DNA from: Bacillota bacterium
GTDB lineage: Bacteria > Bacillota > Clostridia > Peptostreptococcales > Anaerovoracaceae
Direction of reading: 5' to 3'
Assembly: GCA_021443825.1 (NCBI GenBank)
Contig: JABUTE010000040.1
Coordinates: forward strand, 1 to 34,746
Length of the DNA stretch: 34,746 nt
A program made the position numbers and the translations under genes. Positions within the stretch are counted from its first letter, which is position 1, and the number at the start of each line of letters is the position of its first letter. This document shows positions 25,891-34,041 of this stretch, in pieces. The notes beneath the pieces were generated by a model, which did no database searches, was not told where the DNA came from, and worked only from the letters and a program-made list of their open reading frames with translations.

Positions 25891-28500
25891 TTACCTTGGC
25901 TTTTGGGAGTACCATCCGGGGCGGTGGGAAGTTGCCCTGCTGCCTCTTGGCGTAAAGGAAAACTTCAAGCCATATGTACCAAGCTCATTGATAAGGGATT
26001 TGCACTCTGACTCTCCACCGATGATCCAAAGGCTTCCTCCATTATTCCGCTTATCGACGTATTCAAATCCGGATGCTTCAATTACTTTTATTACATCAAC
26101 CTCCTGCGCAGGTACTGCATGTGCGTCAGTTGGGAGATCCCATGTTGCATCACTAACATATTCATAGACTTCAATTATCGGAGTGCCTTTCGCTGCAAAG
26201 TAACTATTGCGATGGTCATCCTCTACCTTTAAGTACCAGCCGCTTTTACGCCCTAATGCCCTTACATTTTCTGCAAATGAAAGAACGCATCCGAATTTCC
26301 TGCATTCTCTGACAAAATCGTTCATAACCTCATCCGAACGAGTTCCTTCAAACCAGATAGCGCCTCCCCTATCGACGTTATCGATCGGCAATAGATTGTA
26401 GTCATTTATCAATTCAAAGAACTTTTGATAATCCGGTTCGGGCAGGGGCGTCCGCACAAAAGAAATATACGGGGCATTCGGGATGAGTGTATATGTTCCT
26501 CTTTCATCTGTTGCTGTCTGATTAGCCAGTAATTCCCGCATCGTTATTGAGCCCAGATATGGATGTGATCCCCTAACTATTTTATAGATCTTTCGAAAAC
26601 CGCAAGCCTTATTCACGCAATAGTACGAATTTTCATATTCCCGCACCATATTACCACACAAAGGACATCTCCCTACGCTATTCGCATTCTTTATACCGGT
26701 ATTTCCTTTTTCAAGAGCATATGCAACAAGCTGTTCTGTTAAGTCATTGATCCCCCTTCTGAATGTCCTTGGATTACCAATTCCTTTGCTGATCTTATTC
26801 AGCGTCGCTTCCCATTGTCCGGTCATATCCGGTCTTGTTAAATACTCCGGAAGGATGGAGATCAGTTTGACACCGTATTCCGTAGGCTGCAGCGTGCGCC
26901 CTTTCCGCACCACCATTTCTTTTGTAATCAGAGTTTCAATTGTGGCCGCTCTGGTCGCAGGAGTACCAATGCCATACTCTGTTTCCTGTACGTCGGCATC
27001 CTCTTCCGCATACGTTCCTGCATGCTCCATTGCAAGCAATAAAGATGCATCGGTATGGTGCGGCGGCGGGGTCGTTTGATCATGCCGTACTCTAAGGTTC
27101 GTAACGTTATAGAATTCCCCTGCTCTACATCTTTTCTGCGGGGTATTTTCTAACCTGCGGCTTTTATCAACAGCACTCCATCCCTCAACCACAACTATAT
27201 CTCCGCCGGCGATAAAAGAATTTTCGCCTAACTGCAGCTCATATTCCTGATGGATCACGACTGCATCCGGAAGGAACATACCCACAAAACGATTCGCAAT
27301 AAGACCATAGACAAGCCTTTCATACTTTGTCCATGTTTCTATTTGTTTTGCCTCGCCCGTCGGAATGATCGCATGATGATCGGATACACCTTTGTTATTT
27401 ATAAAACGACCAAACAGATCTTTTTGACTGGCCTTCGCTTCTTCTACCCCTGCGGACCATTCCGTTTGTTCCAGACTCTCTAACCGCTTTTGTAAGGTTG
27501 ACGCCAAGTCTGAAGACAAAAACCTCGAATCGGTCCTGGGATATGTAATTGCTTTATATTTTTCGTACAGAGACTGCGCCACATCCAGCGTTGTCTTCGA
27601 TGGGATCCCGTATAACCGATTGGCATCTCTTTGTAAAGATGTCAGGTCGTATAATAATTGAGCCGGCACCGATTCTTCTGTCTCTTCAGCGGTTTTGACG
27701 ACCGCCTTCCCATTTTGATTCTTTAAAATAAAGACTTCTAATGCTTTCTTTGTCTCTTCTGTCGCAGGAAATCTCGTGGGATGTACAGCAGTCTCAGCCA
27801 ATTGTTCATTGAGCATTTTTGCATTGATTCCGGAAAAATCAGCCGCAAGCTCATAATATTCCTCTGGCACAAAGTTTCGGCGTTCAAGTGCCCTTTGTAC
27901 AAGGATCGCCAGTGTGGGAGACTGCACTCTGCCTACAGAGAGTCTCCTCATATCGTTGACGATCGCATAAGCCCGACTTCCGTTCATACCGATCAGCCAG
28001 TCGGCTTCTGCCCTGCATCTGGCGCTTTCGTACAGATCATCGTAATCAGAAGCAGGATTCAGGTTTTCAAAACCTTTTTTGATGGCACTAAAAGTCAGCG
28101 ATGAGATCCAAAGACGTTCTACCGGTTTCGTGCACCCGGCCATCTGATAGATATAACGAAAGATCAATTCGCCTTCTCTTCCGGCATCTGTCGCGCAGAC
28201 GATCCTGTCGACCTCCGGGCTATTCATCAGATCTTTTACGATCTCAAACTGTTTTTTTCCTGACTCTATTGGCTTCAGGAAAATCTCATCAGGAATGATC
28301 GGAAGTGTCGATATCGACCATTCCTGATATGCCGGATCCAATTCATCCGGATAGCATAATGTTACCAAATGACCAATTGCCCATGTGACGATATCTGTAT
28401 CGCCGATCTGGCAGCCTGCTCCCTTTTCACGACAGCCAAGAACTTTTGCAATATCTCTGCCTACAGCAGGCTTTTCTGCAACGATAAGTCTTTTTCCCAT
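25891..28500 (-). CDS. topB: DNA topoisomerase III with duplicated C-terminal domain
   Basis: Type IA topoisomerase that decatenates single-stranded or nicked DNA, 869 residues. The TOPRIM domain covers about 4-140 (VAEKPAVG with Glu9; ATDAGREGELIFR with Asp105). The catalytic Tyr320 lies in AITYPRTDSRFL. The core runs to about 600. One zinc ribbon follows (Cys612, Cys615, Cys628, Cys633). Then come two copies of a domain of about 65 residues, at 689-758 and 801-866, each with a DxxxxGGxxW motif and ending with GWY. GGAGG precedes the start. The gene is visibly richer in A+T than the genes on either side. It follows the RQC helicase after 36 bases. Confidence 0.95.
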   Translation of the reverse strand: MGKRLIVAEKPAVGRDIAKVLGCREKGAGCQIGDTDIVTWAIGHLVTLCYPDELDPAYQEWSISTLPIIPDEIFLKPIESGKKQFEIVKDLMNSPEVDRIVCATDAGREGELIFRYIYQMAGCTKPVERLWISSLTFSAIKKGFENLNPASDYDDLYESARCRAEADWLIGMNGSRAYAIVNDMRRLSVGRVQSPTLAILVQRALERRNFVPEEYYELAADFSGINAKMLNEQLAETAVHPTRFPATEETKKALEVFILKNQNGKAVVKTAEETEESVPAQLLYDLTSLQRDANRLYGIPSKTTLDVAQSLYEKYKAITYPRTDSRFLSSDLASTLQKRLESLEQTEWSAGVEEAKASQKDLFGRFINNKGVSDHHAIIPTGEAKQIETWTKYERLVYGLIANRFVGMFLPDAVVIHQEYELQLGENSFIAGGDIVVVEGWSAVDKSRRLENTPQKRCRAGEFYNVTNLRVRHDQTTPPPHHTDASLLLAMEHAGTYAEEDADVQETEYGIGTPATRAATIETLITKEMVVRKGRTLQPTEYGVKLISILPEYLTRPDMTGQWEATLNKISKGIGNPRTFRRGINDLTEQLVAYALEKGNTGIKNANSVGRCPLCGNMVREYENSYYCVNKACGFRKIYKIVRGSHPYLGSITMRELLANQTATDERGTYTLIPNAPYISFVRTPLPEPDYQKFFELINDYNLLPIDNVDRGGAIWFEGTRSDEVMNDFVRECRKFGCVLSFAENVRALGRKSGWYLKVEDDHRNSYFAAKGTPIIEVYEYVSDATWDLPTDAHAVPAQEVDVIKVIEASGFEYVDKRNNGGSLWIIGGESECKSLINELGTYGLKFSFTPRGSRATSHRPGWYSQKPR

Positions 28501-28536
28501 TGGGTCCTCCGGAATAACCAGATCTAAAGTGATTCT

Positions 28537-31500
28537 TTATACCAGAAAGCCATCATTCTTTTTTTCCAGCCCATCCAGAAGCTTCTTCAGATTCTTCGGG
28601 GTGATGTGGACTTTGTAATTTCTGCCTTCGGGGGTGGGATGCAGAACCGGATATTGAGCTTTCGTCTGCAGAATAAAATGCTGCTCGATGCACCACTCGA
28701 TGATATACACGAGATCCGCCTTGCTCAACCGACACAGGCTTCCATATTCTGCAATCTCGTTAAGCTTTGCGTTGCTAATCCGGTTGTTTTTGGAACCTCT
28801 AAGCACATCGGCCAGCATATGCACGCCATAGTAATGCGTTTTACTGACATGCTCCAGCCCCTGCAGCACGGTTTGCACTACATCATTCAGCGCCAGGCCC
28901 TTATAGACATATTCCTTTTTGATTTCTGCCTTTTCGATTTCAACGACGGGCTCCGAATCCCTTGCCAAGACAGGCTTTTTTGGCGCCTGCGCCGGATACG
29001 TGATCGTCTTCGGCTTTGGCTTTCGTGTTTCGGCCTCTTCCTGCGAATCTTCCAGCCCGAACATCATGTTGTATTCTGCCATACTGATCCGCTTGAAGCA
29101 GCCGGTCCCGTTCCTTCGGTAGTTCGTACAGCCAAGTAAATATCCTCCGTTGCCTTTGCCTGGTTTGACGATCAGATATCCATCCCGGCATTTGTCGCAT
29201 TTCATGATCGAAAGTTTTCCGGCCTTCGGTTCGTTAGTCATAAAGCCGCAGATCTCAGGTTCGTTGGTGCAGATATAAAGGCGAAGCCCGAATGCATTCT
29301 TATACCGATACTGCATGGGATATCCGCAGATCGGACAGGACTTTCTGCCCAATCGGGGCTGAGGGTCTTCTTCGTTCCACTCTCCTCGCAGCACTACATT
29401 CTTGTGGTCTCGCTTGAGCTCCAGTAAAAACTCCGACGGATTCTGCTCCGGTGCGATAAAGAACACCCTGTTTTTCGTACGGGTCATGGCCACATAGAAC
29501 AGACGCCTCTCTTCCGCGTAGTCGATGGATCGGTCTCCCTTGATTACAAACGCCAGCACAGGATCGTCCTCGATCTTCGACGGAAAACCATATGTCTCGT
29601 TTCTGCCGTTGACAACGATCACATTGTCATATCCCAGTCCTTTTGAAGCATGAGCCGTCATAAAGGTGATATCCAACTGCGGATAATTTACCGAACGCAG
29701 CTTTCCCCCGCGATTCTTGAATTCAAACAGTCCTGACCGTTCCAACTTATCGCCGTCAAAGCCAAAGCGGCCAAGAAGAAGGATCTTCGATCCGTCAGGC
29801 TTACCCTCCGCCTTGTTATAGACAACGATCTGCTCCAGCGCCGTCTCGACCGCATGGGCCATGGCATAATTGGCACCGCTGCGCCGGTCTGCATTCTGTT
29901 CCTTGCGAGAATTGTCATAGGTGTAGATGATCACCGGATCCTCCAGATGCTTCGGAGATCGCAGCTCTTTGCGGATCTGCGCCGTGTTTTTCTGGATAAA
30001 GCCTCCTGCGATGTCGATCACTTCCTGCGAATTGCGATAGGTGTTTTCGATTTTAAGAAGCTTTGCATAGCCCATCGATTCCGCAAAGTGGGTAAAGAGG
30101 CTGATATCCGACCCGCTGAAGGCATAGATCGACTGCCAGTCATCACCCACCGCCATGATCTTCGCATCAGTCACCTCCGAAAGGGCCTTTGTCAGATCGA
30201 ACCGCTGTCTCGAGATATCCTGATACTCATCGACGATGATGTATTTAAAATCCAGCTTCTGCTTCATCTCCTGAACTTCATGAAGCACTCTGGCCGACTC
30301 ATTGATCATGTCTTCAAAATCGACCGCGTGGTTCGTCTGCAGATACTGCTGATACTCAAGATAGCACTCGCGGCAGATCTCAAGAAACAGCTGGGTGCGC
30401 ACATTCTGGGTGGAACGATACATGCGGCTGAATTCTTCGACCGTATACCCATTCGTCTTGAAATTGGTGATAAATCGGCAGATCAGATTTACCAGCTTTC
30501 GGATATACCGGTTTTCTTCGTCGGAAACAAGCTTTTTGAGCACCTCTTCGTTTGGCCGGGGCTTAAGAACAAATCCATGCCTTTCCAGTTCTTCCTTCAG
30601 ATGCACCGTCAGCGCCCGCCCGTCGTTATACGCCGAGTAGGTGTAGAGCAGTGTCGTTCCGTGCTGCTTGTGCTGGCGGATCTTATCATCAATAGCCGAT
30701 CGATATGCCTGCAGTTCTTCCTGAGTAAACCGGTTGCTGCGACCATCCTCCGTGATGCCAAAATGTTCGATATAAGCAGTCTTTTCGCCCTGCCGGATCA
30801 GAAAATCGGGCGTGTAGGGCTTTTTCGCATACTGAATATCGTAGCGATAGAGGGGCTCGTACTCGTAGTCCAGATTATTCAGGTAGAGGAAGTTGGCGAT
30901 CTCCACCTCCTGGGCTGAACGCATATATTCGCCGTGAATGGTGATCTTCTTTTGGCTTCTGCGGTCGATAATCTGATGCTGATATTCATCGAAATCGCTC
31001 TTCATGGTTGAATAATTAGCTTTCGCCAGTTTATTCAACAGTTCCCTGATGTCACTGCCCTCATAGGGCTCATCGAAATAGGAAGCAAAGAACAGGATCA
31101 GTTTTTCGACCATGCTCTCATTTTTCAGGATAGAATGCTTAAAGTAATCTTGTACCACAAAGTAGAGCTTGCTTTGTTCTACGATATTCAACTTTTCTGG
31201 ATCCTGTTTGCGCAGAATGGCATTGCCTGTGGAATGGAATGTAGCGATAGGGCAATCCAACTGCAGGTCTTTGTTGATCTTATCTCTGAGCTCGCCCACC
31301 GCCTTATTGGTAAACGTGATGATGAGGATCTGCTTCGGGTCGATGCCCTGCTGCTCGACCAAATATTTTACTTTTGCCGCCACCGTAGTGGTCTTTCCTG
31401 CACCGGCACCGGCAACCACCAGGCAGTAATCTTCGTCATTGAGAACGACCCTGCGCTGATCGTCATCCAGCTGAATGTCCGGATCCACATCCTTGAGAAT

Positions 31501-31860
31501 ATCATCCAGATACGACTTCTTTTCGACAAACGAATTCGTGATGTAGGACTCGTTGTGAACATCTGCCAAAGCTGCCATGCTTTCGTAATCGTGAAGCGCT
31601 TTTTCTACCCGTTCCTGTGCAAACCGATTCTTTTTGCAGTAATCGGCCAAAAGATCGCTCTTAACAAGCACCTGAAAAAAATCGATCACCCCAGCATAGT
31701 CTTCAGCCAGCTTCGAATACTCGCTTTTTGCGATATATCGGTTCTCCGAAAGCAACTCGCTCAGGCGCAACGCAAAATCAGCCAGTGCCTTGTATTCGGC
31801 AGAAACTGGCTGCACAGGAGATGTTGTTTTCTTTTTGAACAGGGAAGTAAAAATGCTCAT
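28537..31860 (-). CDS. UvrD-like SF1 helicase with nuclease-like insertion, zinc ribbons and RQC domain
   Basis: A 1,107-residue protein. Helicase motifs are complete: Q motif LDDDQRRV (131-138), Walker A AGAGAGKTT (150-158), ITFTNKA (181-187), DEYQD (544-548), GDDWQSIYAFSG (572-583), TAHASKGL (735-742) and RRLFYVAMTRTK (785-796). At about 309-430, between Ia and II, is a HelD-like insertion with YTPDF (349-353) and YIEHFG (363-368). Two zinc ribbons follow (Cys842, 845, 864, 871 and Cys888, 891, 911, 921). Residues about 986-1085 match the RecQ RQC domain (VLRGSKNNRI). The ATG at 31858-31860 is preferred, though its ribosome-binding site is weak; a TTG 23 codons upstream has none. Role in DNA repair or recombination is inferred. 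Confidence 0.9.
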   Translation of the reverse strand: MSIFTSLFKKKTTSPVQPVSAEYKALADFALRLSELLSENRYIAKSEYSKLAEDYAGVIDFFQVLVKSDLLADYCKKNRFAQERVEKALHDYESMAALADVHNESYITNSFVEKKSYLDDILKDVDPDIQLDDDQRRVVLNDEDYCLVVAGAGAGKTTTVAAKVKYLVEQQGIDPKQILIITFTNKAVGELRDKINKDLQLDCPIATFHSTGNAILRKQDPEKLNIVEQSKLYFVVQDYFKHSILKNESMVEKLILFFASYFDEPYEGSDIRELLNKLAKANYSTMKSDFDEYQHQIIDRRSQKKITIHGEYMRSAQEVEIANFLYLNNLDYEYEPLYRYDIQYAKKPYTPDFLIRQGEKTAYIEHFGITEDGRSNRFTQEELQAYRSAIDDKIRQHKQHGTTLLYTYSAYNDGRALTVHLKEELERHGFVLKPRPNEEVLKKLVSDEENRYIRKLVNLICRFITNFKTNGYTVEEFSRMYRSTQNVRTQLFLEICRECYLEYQQYLQTNHAVDFEDMINESARVLHEVQEMKQKLDFKYIIVDEYQDISRQRFDLTKALSEVTDAKIMAVGDDWQSIYAFSGSDISLFTHFAESMGYAKLLKIENTYRNSQEVIDIAGGFIQKNTAQIRKELRSPKHLEDPVIIYTYDNSRKEQNADRRSGANYAMAHAVETALEQIVVYNKAEGKPDGSKILLLGRFGFDGDKLERSGLFEFKNRGGKLRSVNYPQLDITFMTAHASKGLGYDNVIVVNGRNETYGFPSKIEDDPVLAFVIKGDRSIDYAEERRLFYVAMTRTKNRVFFIAPEQNPSEFLLELKRDHKNVVLRGEWNEEDPQPRLGRKSCPICGYPMQYRYKNAFGLRLYICTNEPEICGFMTNEPKAGKLSIMKCDKCRDGYLIVKPGKGNGGYLLGCTNYRRNGTGCFKRISMAEYNMMFGLEDSQEEAETRKPKPKTITYPAQAPKKPVLARDSEPVVEIEKAEIKKEYVYKGLALNDVVQTVLQGLEHVSKTHYYGVHMLADVLRGSKNNRISNAKLNEIAEYGSLCRLSKADLVYIIEWCIEQHFILQTKAQYPVLHPTPEGRNYKVHITPKNLKKLLDGLEKKNDGFLV

Positions 31861-31932
31861 AGGGGAGTCTTCTTTCGATGCAAATGATCGCAGCAAGTCA
31901 GGGAGTTCTCGGAATGAGATCGATACCAAGAG

Positions 31933-32174
31933 CTATTTGATGAACCCGTATTCAGCAAGTCTGTCGCGGCAGATGTTGTGTTCTTCTTCGGTAAAGAGGG
32001 ATTCGTATTCCGGCTTCAACACATGGGATTCGATAGAAAGATCCAACCTTTTATACAAATACAAGGTCGCAAACCCTTCTGTGCCGTCCTCTTTGCTTAC
32101 GAGCGGTTTAGCTGCAGCCGATCCACCGATACTGTTTATTAATTGCAGAAATCGGGTGGCATTGACCGATCCCC
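31933..32174 (-). pseudogene. 3' remnant of an unrecognised gene
   Basis: In the 314-base gap between the Sel1 gene and the helicase, one minus-strand frame stays open for about 80 codons and ends with TAG at 31933-31935. Its product looks like real protein: GGSVNATRFLQLINSIGG, then GFATLYLYKRLDLSIESHVL and ESLFTEEEHNICRDRLAEYG. There is no ATG or GTG in a useful place and no ribosome-binding site; the frame instead runs back into the end of the Sel1 gene. The likeliest reading is the C-terminal end of a gene whose 5' part was lost, perhaps when the helicase region was rearranged. I do not know the family. Confidence 0.45.
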
Positions 32175-33992
32175 CTAAAACGGCAGCGGCTCTTCCGCTT
32201 TTACCGCTTTTTTGTAGCGGTCGGACGGAAGGCCAAGCTCCGATTCATACTGCTCGAACACACGCTCCACCGTAACGAAGGTATCGCCGTTATAGCCGGG
32301 CACCACGACAGTGTCGCCCTCCCGCACCGTCTCATCGTCGCACAGATAATCGTAGGTGCGCCCGCCGGACTGAAAGCGGATCGATATCAGACGCAGCTTT
32401 CTTCCGGACGGCGCTTCTTTTTTCGGTGCCTTCACCACATACGAAGAGCAGCAGATCCATCCGATCCGTTCGTTGTCGAAGAAGAGCTCTACCTGCTGCT
32501 CTTCGTCGTTCCACTCGGCCCAGTCGATCACCACGGGGCCATCTTTTTTTGAGGGAAGATAATAGGTCGCATCGATCAGGGTAAACTCGATTTCGGCAGT
32601 CAGCAGGCACAATTCCAGCCTCGCCATGGTGAGCAGAATGGGACGCACCCTCTGCCCAGCTCTGACGGGAACGCGAACAGCCCTGAGCACGCTGTACTTG
32701 TCGAATTTTTCGATAGAGACCGCTACCCGGTTGTTTTCCTGCAGCAGGCTGTAAAGCAGCCAGGGCTGGGGCGAGTTCAGGCTGTCGGTGAAAAAGTCGT
32801 TTTCCAGCTGTGTTTTCGTTTCATCCAGCGCTTTTCGGATGTTAGCCGCTACCGTGGTATCACCGTAGAACGAGCCCCGGGCGGTTCGCATGCGGTGAGC
32901 CAGTTCTGCCTGCAGATAATAACCGTAGGCTCTGCCGGGATCTTTTTCTTCGCCGATGCCCTTCAGATATACATTGCCCATGCGGATGGCTGCATCAGCA
33001 AAGGGAGAATTCTTGCCGTTCAGAAAGCTTTCGTAACACTGATCATAGACCATACCGTACATACTGCGGGCTGCTTTCGCACTTTTTCTGCAGCCGTAGC
33101 CGTGCGCATACATATCAGCCAGCTTATAGATGCTCTCGTAGTAGCCGTTGGCTGCCCCAAAAGAAAACATCTCGCGGGCCTTGTCGTATTCCGGCTTGCC
33201 GCCGGTGCAGCGCCCGTAATAATAAATATAGCCCAGAGTGTTGGCATACATGGGGTCGTCTGTTTTTTCCAGCAGGGCCAGCATGCAGTCGCGGGATGCC
33301 TTCCAGTCGCAGTCGTACAGCCGGTTTCCGCCGTAGCAGGCATAGCCCTTCATACGAAGCGCCTCTTCCTGACCCATCTCGCACAGCTCGTCGGTAAACT
33401 GCCGGCAGAGGGCAAGCTCGGCCTGCGTTGCGTGATCCAGACGGTCGTCCGAATCGAACTCCTCGATAAAACACGTCTTCTGCCATTGGGAAAACTGCCA
33501 CTGACTGAGGGACTTGCCGCAGTTTTCATAATACCAGTCGATATCGCCCAGGTAATCATTTTCCAACAGGGTACCTGCCGGGGCATCGTCGTCTTCCGCC
33601 TCCGACCAGAAATCCTCCAGCGCATCCCAGATCCGGGCGAACATGGACTCCTCCGTTACCGGAAGGCCCCGCACAAGGCCGGGCTCAGCCTGGTCATAAT
33701 AAGAAACGTCGCCCTTTTCGTAGATGGCATCGATGCCGAAGTCTTCTCCCAGCTGCCGGATCGGGTAAAACCAGTTTTCTGCGAATTCTTCTCCGGAGGG
33801 ATCCTTTTCGATCAGGTTGCCCAGGGCGGCGTAAAGATCCCGCAGGGTGTATTGATAAGTCTCCTGCAGGGTGAAGATATCTTCGATGATATCAAAGCTG
33901 TCTGCTCCGGGCGCAAGGTCCGCAAAATCCAGCTCATAGCGGGCAAGAGCCTTCAGATGCGCTTTGGTCAGTACGATCTTTTTATCGCTCAT
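32175..33992 (-). CDS. Sel1-repeat protein with C-terminal beta domain
   Basis: A 605-residue soluble protein. Residues about 1-200 are acidic and aromatic-rich and unrecognised. Residues about 207-375 hold Sel1-type helical repeats, best seen as AREMFSFGAANGYYESIYKL (272-291) and AAIRMGNVYLKGIGEEKDPG (334-353). The last 100 residues form a beta-rich domain with TYDYLCDD, VREGDTVVVPGYNGDTFV and ESELGLPSDRYKKA, a module I have seen at the ends of clostridial proteins of unknown role. Sel1 repeats usually bind other proteins. It starts at the ATG at 33990-33992, seven bases after AAAGGA, and lies 49 bases after the metallo-beta-lactamase-fold gene. Confidence 0.82.
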   Translation of the reverse strand: MSDKKIVLTKAHLKALARYELDFADLAPGADSFDIIEDIFTLQETYQYTLRDLYAALGNLIEKDPSGEEFAENWFYPIRQLGEDFGIDAIYEKGDVSYYDQAEPGLVRGLPVTEESMFARIWDALEDFWSEAEDDDAPAGTLLENDYLGDIDWYYENCGKSLSQWQFSQWQKTCFIEEFDSDDRLDHATQAELALCRQFTDELCEMGQEEALRMKGYACYGGNRLYDCDWKASRDCMLALLEKTDDPMYANTLGYIYYYGRCTGGKPEYDKAREMFSFGAANGYYESIYKLADMYAHGYGCRKSAKAARSMYGMVYDQCYESFLNGKNSPFADAAIRMGNVYLKGIGEEKDPGRAYGYYLQAELAHRMRTARGSFYGDTTVAANIRKALDETKTQLENDFFTDSLNSPQPWLLYSLLQENNRVAVSIEKFDKYSVLRAVRVPVRAGQRVRPILLTMARLELCLLTAEIEFTLIDATYYLPSKKDGPVVIDWAEWNDEEQQVELFFDNERIGWICCSSYVVKAPKKEAPSGRKLRLISIRFQSGGRTYDYLCDDETVREGDTVVVPGYNGDTFVTVERVFEQYESELGLPSDRYKKAVKAEEPLPF

Positions 33993-34041
33993 CGTTTGTT
34001 CCTTTCTGTTCGAGCTGCACCGCCGGGAAGATCCGGCCTTC

